Source: CAVPJW01 sp963705525
Lineage (GTDB): Bacteria; Acidobacteriota; Vicinamibacteria; Vicinamibacterales; CAVPJW01
DNA: 64,000 bases
Direction: 5' to 3'
Assembly: GCA_963705525.1 (NCBI GenBank)
Contig: CAVPJW010000001.1
Location: forward strand, 124,001-188,000
The notes beneath the pieces were generated by a model. It did not search any database. It had not been told where the DNA came from and was given only the letters and a program-made list of their open reading frames with translations. The position numbers were made by a program, and so were the translations under genes. Positions 35,031-43,674 of this stretch are shown piece by piece (positions within the stretch are counted from its first letter, which is position 1; every line of letters starts with the position of its first letter).

Positions 35031-35627
35031 ATGGACCGGGATGTTCGGCGTGTTTCAGTATTGGACAGCAGATATCTTCCTTGTGTCTGGCGGCTCATCC
35101 TCGCCAGTGTCGTCCTCCTATTCGCAATACCCGGTCGCTGCAGTGCAGATTCCGTCGCGCAGGTTTTCGAGGAACTCCGCGTCAGACCGGGTACGGCAAT
35201 CGAAGTCATGGACACGTCGGGACGATCGATCCGCGGGTGGTTCGTGAGTGCCGACGGTGAGGGGCTAACCCTGATCACGAACGGCGCAGCGACGAGGATC
35301 GACGAGTCGAGCACCGCGATTATCTCGCGCGATGGCGATTCGGTGTGGTCCGGAATGCTGATGGGTTTTGGAGTCGGAGTGGCATATACAGTCGGCGTCG
35401 GCGTTGCGGAGGACTGCTTTTTCAATTGCAAGGGCTTCGGTCCCGGCTTCGGTGGGGCGCTGATGGTGTACGGAGGTATCGGGGCGGGGATTGGAACCCT
35501 CACTGATTGGTTGGTTCGCGGCCAGACTGAAGTGTTCCGCGCGGCGGCTTATTCCGCCAGAGTCAGATTGGCGCCGCTGCTTCTGCCGGGCCGCAGGGGC
35601 GTCGCAGTGTCGATTGCGTTTCGCTAG
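35031..35627 (+). CDS. Exported hypothetical protein with glycine-rich membrane segment
   Basis: The 198-residue protein has an N-terminal signal or anchor (about residues 20-38, ending SADS). A small beta-rich domain follows (GTAIEVMDTSGRSIRGWFVSADGEGLTLIT), like a YxeF/SH3-type strand pattern. A Gly-rich hydrophobic region (MLMGFGVGVAYTVGVGVAEDC...GGALMVYGGIGAGIGTLTDWL) looks like a glycine-zipper membrane segment. I do not recognise a family. Such 'RVRPGTAIEV..GRS..G' exported proteins recur in Acidobacteriota. Confidence 0.6.
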   Translation: MDRDVRRVSVLDSRYLPCVWRLILASVVLLFAIPGRCSADSVAQVFEELRVRPGTAIEVMDTSGRSIRGWFVSADGEGLTLITNGAATRIDESSTAIISRDGDSVWSGMLMGFGVGVAYTVGVGVAEDCFFNCKGFGPGFGGALMVYGGIGAGIGTLTDWLVRGQTEVFRAAAYSARVRLAPLLLPGRRGVAVSIAFR

Positions 35628-35808
35628 CCCCCACACGCTCTCTATTTTCTGTCTCGAAAAAATACCAGCTCTGCGGTGAACCTCAGGCGATTGGCCAGGA
35701 CACTCTGGTGACTGTGGCTGGCCCGACTTGTGCAGCGTTCGCACAGTAGAGGCTGGACGCCCCGCCTCGCTCATCGTCGGCGGGCTCTACAGGGAAAGGC
35801 GGCCGCGA

Positions 35809-36492
35809 ATGGTCAGATATGCTGCCGTGCTGCTGTTGGTGATCGCGACAGCCTGTGCGCGGGCCACGCACGATCAGCCGGTGTCGGAGCCACAGACTGC
35901 CGAGCCGCAGCCTGAGATCAAGCCAACGGCTCCACCACCTGACGCCAAGCCGAGTGCGCCGCAACCCGACGCCAAGCCGCCCGCGCCTGAACCTGCGGCG
36001 AAACCGGTCGATCAGAAGACGCCGAAGCCCGCGCCAGTCGGTTCGTCACCTGCGCCGAAACCGGTTGCACCGGCAACGTCGAAGCCGTCACCGCCAGCCG
36101 CCAGGCCGGCCGCACCGGTGAGCCCGAAGCCTGCTGCCTCGCCGGGTGCTGCGCCGACCGGTGCGGCACCGCCTGCACCTGTTGCGCCTCAGACGCTGGA
36201 CGTCAATGCGCTGATCGAACAGCTGAAGGCGACGAAGGCCATTGGTTTCCTTACGAAGATCTCCCTCAAGAACAAGGTCGACGACTTGATGGATCACTTC
36301 AGCGAGTACTACCAGGGCAAGGGGAAAATGACCAAGACGGAGTTGCGCCAGTCTTACGACTTGCTGATCATGAAGGTGTTGTCGCTCTTGCAGGACACCG
36401 ACCCGACACTGGCGTCGACAATCGTGTCCTCACGCGAGGCGATCTGGGGCATGCTCTCAGACCAGAAAAAATTCGAAGCCCTCCGTAGCTGA
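35809..36492 (+). CDS. Lipoprotein with Pro/Ala/Lys-rich stalk and helical C-terminal domain
   Basis: About 227 residues from the ATG at 35809, which carries a clear signal ending in a lipobox-like IATAC. Residues about 18-125 form a Pro-Ala-Lys stalk of irregular PxPxAKP units (AKPSAPQPDAKPPAPEPAAKP) that should span the periplasm or wall. A folded helical domain follows (VNALIEQLKATKAIGFLTKISLKNKVDDLMDHFSEYYQGKGKMTK). The frame is open further 5'. Binding partner unknown. The next small exported protein begins 14 bases later, suggesting a pair. Confidence 0.72.
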   Translation: MVRYAAVLLLVIATACARATHDQPVSEPQTAEPQPEIKPTAPPPDAKPSAPQPDAKPPAPEPAAKPVDQKTPKPAPVGSSPAPKPVAPATSKPSPPAARPAAPVSPKPAASPGAAPTGAAPPAPVAPQTLDVNALIEQLKATKAIGFLTKISLKNKVDDLMDHFSEYYQGKGKMTKTELRQSYDLLIMKVLSLLQDTDPTLASTIVSSREAIWGMLSDQKKFEALRS

Positions 36493-36505
36493 TCGAGGAG
36501 TACCT

Positions 36506-36766
36506 ATGAGCAAACGCATCGTGGGATTGGCACAAGCGCTGTTCGTATCGGCGTTCCTCGCCGTAGGGTCGTTAGCGGCGACCGACGATGAGGAGCTCAA
36601 GAAGGACCTGACGGCCGTGATCGCTCTTCAAGGATTCCCGTGCGGCGAGGTCGTCGCGGTGACTGTGTTGGCCGAGAACGACTACGCCGCGTCGTGCAAG
36701 GACAAGAACAAGTATCACGTGTACATGAATGCCGAAGGGCGTGTGGTGGTTGAGAAGCAGAAGTAG
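36506..36766 (+). CDS. Small exported protein
   Basis: An 86-residue protein with an N-terminal signal (MSKRIVGLAQALFVSAFLAVGSLAA) and a short mature part with two cysteines (FPCGEVV and ASCKDKNKY) that could form a disulfide. GAGGAG precedes the ATG. It lies 14 bases after the Pro-rich lipoprotein and is probably co-expressed. No family recognised. Confidence 0.65.
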   Translation: MSKRIVGLAQALFVSAFLAVGSLAATDDEELKKDLTAVIALQGFPCGEVVAVTVLAENDYAASCKDKNKYHVYMNAEGRVVVEKQK

Positions 36767-36862
36767 CCCCTGACGCGCGACCGACAGGCGGTCACTTCTG
36801 CGTCCGGAGAGGTGCGGGAGTCGGCGCGGAGACCGCGAACGAGCCGCGATCCAGATCCCGTC

Positions 36863-38020
36863 TCAGTACATGATCGTCCTGGTCAGATGGTGGGGCCACC
36901 AGGTTGTGTGGTAATGCGTCCAGAGGCGCGCATCAATCTGCGGGATGACAATCTGCATGTCCGCGGGCCGAATCCTGTTGACCTCTTCGCACAGGAGCGC
37001 CGTGGCGTAGACACAGTGGCCGCGAATCTCGATTTCCCATCGGCTGTCGCGGGGCACCATCTGGTGTGAGTTGATCGCCTGTTCCAGTTCCGAGGAGTAG
37101 CTCGTGATTCCGAGGAGCCGCAAGGCCACGGGCACCATGTAGTCGGCGAACGCCGTCATCTTGTTCAGATCTTCCAGGTGAAACTGACCGGTCTTGCGAA
37201 GGCTGGAATACACGAACCAGAGCCCCAACTGCGCGAGTTTGTAGAACTTGATGGTGTGCCCGTCGTAGTCGCTGACATCGTTGAACCGCGCAAACTCTTT
37301 CACCATGCGGTCCACGAGCCCGTTGCCGCCGTCATACAGACGCGGCGAGCAGGACTTCACGAAGTTATGGAAGCGGCCATCGTACCGATCGGCGAGCACG
37401 TTGCCCACCTGATGGAGGACTTCCATCTTCTCGTCGAGCATGGGCAGTTCGATGTTGCCGGCGAAGATCTTCTCGAGTTCCGGTCGCGTGACTCTGGCCA
37501 GAAACGAGCCGTCGAGTACGCGGATCCCGTTGTCCAATGCCCGCTTCATGCAGGCGAACAGCGCGTCTGAATCCGACCAGTGCCGGCCCGCATAGTCCAC
37601 CTGGAATTTTTCATGAGAGGAGAAGTCGCTGAAGGCGGTGTCGACGACGTCCGATGTCAGAATGAAATCGATCGTCTCGTCGGCGTTGCCCTCTCCCGCG
37701 CCGAGCGGCAGGGCATAGTCGGGCATGGGGAGGTCTTCATAGGCCATCCATCCGGCCACCTCCCGGAGTCGTTCGACATGCGTGTGGACGTCTCGGGATT
37801 GCTCTATCACCGGGTGGAGGCTGTCGAGAACAGGGCTGCCGACCAGCGTGGGCCACGGCATGGGAGACGTCGGCCTCCCGACGTGTCCAGGACTCAGGCC
37901 TCGGGTTTCAAGCTCCGGAAGCGGGTCCGCGCGGCCAGCTTGCGTCCCGGCCGTGGCCAGAACTCCGAGACTTCCGATGTGTCGCACAAACTGCCGGCGT
38001 CCGAGCCATCCTGAGTTCAT
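36863..38020 (-). CDS. Queuosine salvage (DUF2419-type) protein with a Tat-like leader
   Basis: The 385-residue protein matches the queuosine-salvage family: VQVDYAGRHWSDSDALFACMKRALDNGI, LFAGNIELPMLDEKMEVLHQVG, DGHTIKFYKLAQL, FADYMVPVALRLLGITSYS, and the end EIEIRGHCVYA...IDARLWTHYHTTWWPHHLTRTIMY. Family members release queuine from queuosine 5'-phosphate in the cytoplasm. Unusually, the start chosen (GGGAG ten bases upstream) encodes GRRQFVRHIGSLGVLATAG, a twin-arginine signal, implying export. Without the leader the protein would still have the full domain from about residue 70. Confidence 0.78.
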   Translation of the reverse strand: MNSGWLGRRQFVRHIGSLGVLATAGTQAGRADPLPELETRGLSPGHVGRPTSPMPWPTLVGSPVLDSLHPVIEQSRDVHTHVERLREVAGWMAYEDLPMPDYALPLGAGEGNADETIDFILTSDVVDTAFSDFSSHEKFQVDYAGRHWSDSDALFACMKRALDNGIRVLDGSFLARVTRPELEKIFAGNIELPMLDEKMEVLHQVGNVLADRYDGRFHNFVKSCSPRLYDGGNGLVDRMVKEFARFNDVSDYDGHTIKFYKLAQLGLWFVYSSLRKTGQFHLEDLNKMTAFADYMVPVALRLLGITSYSSELEQAINSHQMVPRDSRWEIEIRGHCVYATALLCEEVNRIRPADMQIVIPQIDARLWTHYHTTWWPHHLTRTIMY

Positions 38021-38621
38021 GGTCAGATTATTCTCCCAATACGCGCTGCAAGCCGGCGTCTGTCGGGTCGACCGACATCAAGCGCAGCGACGGATATGCT
38101 CGATTCTGTGATCAATTACCACGGATGCGGCGACTTGTGCGCATGCGTCCACGATTTGAGATGAACCGTGCGTGGCGATGACATGATTACATAGGGCGCC
38201 GCGCGCTGGCTCAATTCGGTCGATCTGTCCTGGGGTCAAACGATGGCGACGTCCGGTGTTAACACTCGACATGACCGAGCGACCGGGAGTCGTCACCGAT
38301 CGGGATCTCGTATGGCCCCACAGGCCTGTATTACAGGTAAGATCGCTCACGATTACGGAGGCGTAGCATCGGTAGCCCGAGGAAATAGGGGAGACCTGTC
38401 TGAAGCGATTGTGACTGAAGGCTCGCATTGAGCATCACAAGTCCAGCATTCCGGATGCCTTTCTTGCCTACACTCCGTTCCGCTGAGCGACCCGCTCGCT
38501 TAGAATTCCGTGTGCTGAGCCGGATCCCAACCCGCCCGCTGAACTGTCTCAGACTGAAGCCGCCTAGAGTCCTAAGCTTCCTCATGTGCTTCCGCAGGCG
38601 TATGATCCGGACAGAGGGGCT
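38021..38621. other. Intergenic stretch with no recognisable gene
   Basis: About 600 bases between divergent genes. Several frames are open but none has a ribosome site plus family resemblance. I see no RNA gene. The divergent orientation implies promoters for both flanking genes lie here. Confidence 0.45.
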
Positions 38622-38972
38622 ATGAAGATCGAAAAATTCTCGTTCGGTCAGATCACTGTCGATGGGATTGCGTACGAGCACGATGTGGTCATCGATCACG
38701 GCAAGGTCCGGAAACGGAACAAGAAGCCATCGAAGAAATTCCGCGACGCCTTCGCGCATACACCCTTGTCGGCGGCAGAGGAGATTCCATGGAAGTGCCG
38801 TCGGCTCCTCATCGGCACTGGCGCCTACGGCAAGCTGCCAGTCATGGATGAGGTTAAGCAGGAGGCGGCCCGCCGCGATCTCGAGCTGGTGCTCCTTCCG
38901 ACCGCCGAGGCTATCAAAGCGTTGCAGAAGGCTTCGCGGCATACGAATGCCATCCTGCACATAACGTGCTGA
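38622..38972 (+). CDS. MTH938-like (DUF498) protein
   Basis: The 116-residue protein from the ATG at 38622 (AGAGGGG just upstream) matches the MTH938/NDUFAF3 fold: KIEKFSFGQITVDGIAYEHDVVI, then LLIGTGAYGKLPV and AIKALQKASRHTNAILHITC. The family's central 'R..GH' segment is here a Lys-rich loop. Biochemical role in bacteria is uncertain; human NDUFAF3 is a complex I assembly factor, which is not evidence for this protein. No operon partner. Confidence 0.72.
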   Translation: MKIEKFSFGQITVDGIAYEHDVVIDHGKVRKRNKKPSKKFRDAFAHTPLSAAEEIPWKCRRLLIGTGAYGKLPVMDEVKQEAARRDLELVLLPTAEAIKALQKASRHTNAILHITC

Positions 38973-39202
38973 TTGTTGCGGAGCGCACTCTGCGTGGACG
39001 CGTGCGTCATTACGCGCCGACCACAGAGACGCTCGTTCCAACTCCTTGGTTGGTTCGGAGCCCCGCCATGGCGCGCGTTGCATATCGAACGGGCCGACCC
39101 GAAATACGGACTTCGAACTGAACCGCAACGTTGAGCCGATCGATCCTCGCGGCGCCCTGCAGTGTTCATGAACCTATTTGGCCAGCGATCGTATTTCCAA
39201 GT

Positions 39203-39403
39203 ATGGTGAAGTTCCTGCTGTGGTGCATCCTGCTCGTGCTCTGCTGGCCGCTGGCTCTACTAGCACTGGTCGTCTACCCCCTCGTGTGGATCCTCGTGAT
39301 TCCGTTTCGGCTCCTGGGCATTGCCGTCGACGGCGTGCTCGGACTCTTGCGCGGCATCGTAATGCTCCCCGCGAGACTGTTGAGTGGGCCGCGAGCCTTG
39401 TAA
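39203..39403 (+). CDS. Small hydrophobic membrane protein
   Basis: A 66-residue protein made almost entirely of two adjacent membrane helices (FLLWCILLVLCWPLALLALVVYPLVWILVI, then LLGIAVDGVLGLLRGIVM). No ribosome site stands out. The residue pattern is that of a real membrane protein and not a random frame, but the family is not recognised. Confidence 0.5.
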   Translation: MVKFLLWCILLVLCWPLALLALVVYPLVWILVIPFRLLGIAVDGVLGLLRGIVMLPARLLSGPRAL

Positions 39404-39491
39404 CGCCGCCACTTTGGCGACCTGTCAAGAGTTGCTCAGCCGCCATCTGGCGGTCCCGGCGCCGACTCCTGCAAAAAATGTCAGGCATGGC

Positions 39492-41234
39492 TCAGCGCGA
39501 TTTTTCAGGCGGCGGACCGCCTCCTCGTTGGTATCGAATTGGCCGGTAGTCCGGGAACCACATCGCGCGGCGCACGGTTTCTTCGAGGTCCGACAGAATC
39601 CCCGGCGACGCGTGGCCTTCGGCGACGGCGCGGCGGATCACGGCGCACGCGACGGCATGCGAGCAGTCGCGAATGCGCGTGAGCTCGGGGTAGACCGCGC
39701 CCTGATCCAGATCCGCCGGGCTCACCATGTGCAGCCAGCGCCCGGGCGGCATCAAGGAACATGGCGTCGGTGACGCGTCGCACGCCTCCCACCCACAGAC
39801 CCAGTCCGACGCCCGGAAAGATGAACGCGTTGTTCCCCTGCCCGATGCGGTGCGTCTGGCCGCGATAGACGACCGGATCGAACGGGCTGCCGGTCGCCAC
39901 GATCGCGCGGCCTTCGGACCACCGAACGGCCTGCTCCGCCGTGCACTCGCTCTTGCTCGTCGGGTTCGACAACGGAAACACGATCGGACGGTCGTTGACG
40001 GCGGCCATCGCGCGGACGACGGCTTCGGTGAACAAGCCAGCCGCGCCCGACGTGCCGATGAGAATCGTCGGCTCGAAATTGCGGATGGTTTCCTCGAGCG
40101 TGACGTGCGCGGGATCGCGGCACGCGTACGTCGCCACCTCCTCAACCGGCCGGGCGTAGGCCGCCTTGAAGTCCTCCATCTCCGTCCGCGCCTGCGTCAC
40201 CAGTCCCCGACTGTCGACTGTGCAGATGCGTTGCCGGGCCTCCTCGTAGGAGAGCCCGGCGTCGCGTAGCGCCGACACGAAGAGGTTGGCAATCCCCTGC
40301 GCGGACGCCCCGGCTCCGCCGAGCACGACGCGCTGGTCGCGCATCACCTGACCGGTAATCCGCAGGCCCGCGTACACACCGGCGGCTGACGACCGCGGCG
40401 GTGCCCTGAATGTCGTCGTTGAACGTGCACAACCGGTCGCGAAACCGCGCGAGCTGGGTCAGCGCGTTGGCCTTCAGAAAGTCTTCCCACTGCAGGACGG
40501 CGTCGAGGGTACACGCGCATCACGGCGGCGACGAACCGATCGATGAAGTCCTGATACTCGCGTCCGCGAATCCGCCTGTGCCGCAGGCCGAGATACAGCG
40601 GGTCGTTCAGCCGCTCCTGATTATCTGTGCCCACGTCGAGCATGATCGGCAAGGTCAGGTAGGGCGGGATACCCGCGCACGCCGTGTAGAGGGACAGCTT
40701 GCCGGTCGGAATCCCCATACCACCGATTCCTTGATCGCCGAGCCCGAGGATGCGTTCGCCGTCGGTCACGACGATGACGGCCGGCGACCGCGGATGGTTT
40801 GCGAAGATGGCGTCTATTCGGTGGCGCTGCTCGTATGAGATGTAGAGGCCGCGCGGGCGGCGGTAGATGTGCGAGAACTGCTGGCATGCTTCGCCGACCA
40901 CCGGCGTATACACGATCGGCATCATCTCGTCGATGTGGTCGTGGAGGAGGCGGAAGAACAGCGTCTCGTTCCGGTCCTGCAGGCTGGCCAGGTGGATATA
41001 GCGCTCGAGCGGCGTCTGCTTGGCGCGATAGTTCTCGTACACTCGGGCCAGTTGCTGGTCCATGGTGCTGACGGCCGGCGGCACCAACCCGTCGAGGCCG
41101 AGCTCGGCGCGTTCCGCCACCGTGAACGCTGTGCTCTTGTTCGTGAAGGGATCGCGAAGCAGCGATTCGCCGCGCGCGTCGACTGCGATGTACTCCTCAC
41201 CCGTGAGGCTATCGTGCGCTATTGACCACGCCAT
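39492..41234 (-). pseudogene. NAD-type malic enzyme gene disrupted by three +1 frameshifts
   Basis: The gene starts at an ATG with GAGGG upstream and runs VYENYRAKQTPLERYIHLASLQDRNETLF, YTPVVGEACQQFSHIYRRPRGLY, and the NAD-malic-enzyme core VTDGERILGLGDQGIGGMGIP. Near 40505 the frame shifts (VYPRRRP where VYPDAVLQWED would follow). The message resumes at TFNDDIQGTAAVV, shifts again near 40390 to AGLRITGQVM...VVLGGAGASAQGIA, and a third time near 39728 to VSPADLDQGAVYPELTRIRDCSHAVA. Each shift is a single extra base. Whether this is decay or sequencing error cannot be told; the assembled copy cannot make an intact protein. Confidence 0.85.
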
Positions 41235-41543
41235 GATCCCTCGTCTGATTCCGCCACGAGCGCGCCTTATCGCCCATAGCTGCGATGCGTCATACGCGCA
41301 GAATCTCGTCGCTGTTGGACCAGGCGCCTCCCGCGTCTTAGACGGGAAGACCCCTTCAATACCTGTAGCGCGATCGGCAGAACCATCGGCGACAACCCCA
41401 GACCTCTCATTGGCTGAAGCGCGCGGGTCTTTGCCGCTCGATGACACCCCGCGCAGCCTGCGGGGCACTTCCGTGGGCCATGCCGCTCACGTTGGCTCGA
41501 CATGAAGCGGCAGGAGAAGCACGCGATGAAGGTGTCGCTCGTG
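41235..41543. other. Intergenic stretch without a gene
   Basis: About 310 bases between the cytochrome c gene and the malic enzyme start, same strand. It probably carries the malic-enzyme promoter. No repeat or RNA gene recognised. Confidence 0.4.
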
Positions 41544-41987
41544 CTATTTCGCCTGCATCGACTCAATGTGATCGATGATGTTGGCAATGCGAACCTTGCT
41601 TTGGAGGTCGCTGGGGTCTAGACCACGAAAAATCGGTCCCCACACGGGCATTTCTTTCGAGCCGTGCGCGGCCACCAATTTATCTCCGTCGCCGATGACG
41701 AGAGACTCCACGCGAGCCCTCGGGAACGTGCCGCCGTTGCGCTGCGCGATAGCAGTTAGATCAGGAGGCGGACTCTTCAATGCAGGAACCACAGGCCCGC
41801 CGCCCTTTCCATCGCGCCCATGACAGGATGCGCAATAGAACTCGAATAAATCGCGGCCGTACATGGATGAAATGACTAATGGCGGGTTCCGCTGGGCCGT
41901 GGTCTGACCAATGACCAACGGCTGCGGCACGGCCATCAGGAGCAGCGCACCGAATACACCGGCGAAAGCCATGATGCTGGATCTCAT
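41544..41987 (-). CDS. Exported mono-heme cytochrome c
   Basis: The 147-residue protein has a Sec signal (AFAGVFGALLLMAVPQPLVIGQ), one heme site CASCHGRDGKGGGPV, and a probable Met ligand in KEMPVWGPIF. It ends VRIANIIDHIESMQAK, the final helix of a class I cytochrome c. GGGAG precedes the ATG. The electron partner is not shown by context. Confidence 0.88.
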   Translation of the reverse strand: MRSSIMAFAGVFGALLLMAVPQPLVIGQTTAQRNPPLVISSMYGRDLFEFYCASCHGRDGKGGGPVVPALKSPPPDLTAIAQRNGGTFPRARVESLVIGDGDKLVAAHGSKEMPVWGPIFRGLDPSDLQSKVRIANIIDHIESMQAK

Positions 41988-42002
41988 GAGGAGCTCCCGT
42001 CA

Positions 42003-42083
42003 GAACAGCAGGACTCGACACTGCGGCCCCTGCCTTAGAAGGCCGGTGATCATGCGCTGATTATCCAACTGAGCTACGAGGAC
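42003..42083 (-). pseudogene. Degenerate tRNA (tRNA-Arg(UCU)-like relic)
   Basis: Read on the minus strand, GTCCTCGTAGCTCAGTTGG at the 5' end is the standard acceptor/D-arm start. An anticodon-like loop CCTTCTAAGG follows, then a T-arm-like GCAGTGTCGAGTCCTGC. The 3' acceptor half (CGAGGAC) is missing, the anticodon stem is mispaired and the D loop is too long. It is therefore a decayed or truncated tRNA, not a working gene. Confidence 0.45.
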
Positions 42084-42242
42084 GCACGTTGTGACTGATC
42101 TCAAGGGAGTGATCACGATCGAGCGGCCGGCGATTGCACTAGCTAGACCGTTTCGTTCACCACAAAGATCGTGCACGCCCACGGCGAGCGAGTTGATTCC
42201 CACGGATAGGCGCCCACGCTCAAAGGCCAGATAATGCGCGCG

Positions 42243-43001
42243 TCAGTCGCGACAAGTCGACGCAGTCACCAGCGCTGACAGCGTATCGCCAATGGGCTCC
42301 CGAAGGACGGCGTCCGCAATGTCGTCGAACGGCGTCTGCTCTGCGTTCACGATGACGATGCGCGCGCCGGCCTCCTGTGCAAGCGGCACGGCGCCAGCCA
42401 CGGGATAGACCTGCAGGCTCGTGCCGACGGCCAGCAGCAGGTCGGCTTGAGCCGCCACGCGCATCGCTCGGTTAAGGACGGCTGGCACGAGCGCCTGCCC
42501 GAAGGAAATCGTGGCGCTCTTCAGAATTCCGCCGCAGCGCTCGCACGGCGGATCCGCCTCACCGGCGCGCACCCGATCCAGCACTGGTTCCATCGGCCCA
42601 TGCCAGCCGCAGCTCATGCACATCGCGTCCCGCATCGTCCCGTGCACCTCGATCACTTTCTCCGGCGTGTTCCCCGATTGTTGATGCAGGCCGTCAATGT
42701 TCTGCGTGACGATGGCGTGGAGGCAGCCCCGCCGCTCGAGCTCGACGAGCGCGCGGTGACCGCGGTTCGGCGCGGCGCTCCACGCGGGATGATCGAGGCG
42801 CGTCTGCCATGAGAGCCGACGGACTTCCGGATCCGACATGTAGTAATGAATGTTCGACAGCTTTTCCGCCTTCGGATTCTTCGTCCAGACACCATGCGGC
42901 CCACGAAAATCCGGAATGCCCGACTCGGTGGAAATGCCGGCGCCGGTCAGCGCGACGATGCGCCTCGCGTTCGCGACCCAGCGCCGGACCTCGTTAATCA
43001 C
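42243..43001 (-). CDS. NAD-dependent deacylase, sirtuin family
   Basis: The 252-residue protein from a GTG: VALTGAGISTESGIPDFRGP (NAD-binding Gly-rich loop), TQNIDGLHQQSG, catalytic VIEVHGT, the zinc tetrad CMSCG...CERCGG, and late AVGTSLQVYPVAG plus IVIVNAEQTPFD. It removes acyl groups from lysines. The GTG gives the normal family N-terminus (MINEVRRWVANARRIVAL); an upstream ATG at 43073 in frame would overlap the previous gene. A partial second copy of the 5' part lies near 56.8 kb. Confidence 0.92.
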   Translation of the reverse strand: MINEVRRWVANARRIVALTGAGISTESGIPDFRGPHGVWTKNPKAEKLSNIHYYMSDPEVRRLSWQTRLDHPAWSAAPNRGHRALVELERRGCLHAIVTQNIDGLHQQSGNTPEKVIEVHGTMRDAMCMSCGWHGPMEPVLDRVRAGEADPPCERCGGILKSATISFGQALVPAVLNRAMRVAAQADLLLAVGTSLQVYPVAGAVPLAQEAGARIVIVNAEQTPFDDIADAVLREPIGDTLSALVTASTCRD

Positions 43002-43042
43002 GACTGAGTTATGGGTGCACTCTTTGGCTCTTCTTCTTGCCT

Positions 43043-43543
43043 CTACTTCTTCCGCTCGACCACCCACTCGCAATGCGAGTCGCCACGGACCATATTCTTC
43101 GTAAGTTTGAACGTGAAATTTGGGTTCACACTTTCGGCGGCGCCATCACCCCATCTTTGGTGCCCGACGCCACAGGTATCAAAGTCGACGCCTTGCTCCT
43201 TCCATCTCTTGTGCCAAGGACACTGAGTAGTCCTTCCCACACATCTGTCTTTGGTAGATTCAACAACTTCGAACACAAACTCCGGCCCCATTGAAGCTTT
43301 CGCAAGGAGATGCATCACCCCTTCGACATCGGCGGCGTTCTCAGTGGGCAATCCGAGGGTATCGGCAAATCCCTTCGCTCCCTTTCCCGCTTCAAACCAG
43401 AGCGACCCATTGAACTCCTCAAACTTCTTCTGTCCGACGGCCTGTTTCAGGGCCTTGGAAATGGCGATGTACGCGCCGGTCAATCCTTGCGTCGCAATCT
43501 CCCACCTCGTTCTTTCAGGAATCTTGTCTATCGTGTCAGCCAT
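43043..43543 (-). CDS. L-2-amino-thiazoline-4-carboxylate hydrolase-like protein
   Basis: The 166-residue protein shows the C-terminal pattern of the ATC-hydrolase family: CPWHKRWKEQGVDFDTCGVGHQRWGDGAAESVNPNF, then a NMVRGDSHCEWV end, with Cys and His positions that may bind a metal or act in catalysis. It starts at the second of two ATGs, 9 bases after AAGGAG. Base composition is less GC-rich than neighbours, suggesting recent arrival. It is same-strand with the sirtuin 42 bases downstream. Function is by resemblance only. Confidence 0.5.
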   Translation of the reverse strand: MADTIDKIPERTRWEIATQGLTGAYIAISKALKQAVGQKKFEEFNGSLWFEAGKGAKGFADTLGLPTENAADVEGVMHLLAKASMGPEFVFEVVESTKDRCVGRTTQCPWHKRWKEQGVDFDTCGVGHQRWGDGAAESVNPNFTFKLTKNMVRGDSHCEWVVERKK

Positions 43544-43674
43544 AGAGACCATCTCCTTTTGTAAACATTTTTCTATGTGTTGTGCTCTGCCTTTTAACCG
43601 GTAAGCGTATATCACCCGCTCATATCTTGCGGCCAAAAATGCATGAACGCGACCGTGATCGACTTCGAGCCGGT

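Noticed and set aside
38331..39128. Minus-strand frame of about 265 codons over the MTH938-like gene
   Set aside because: No family likeness, no good ribosome site, and it is antisense to a small gene with clear motifs.
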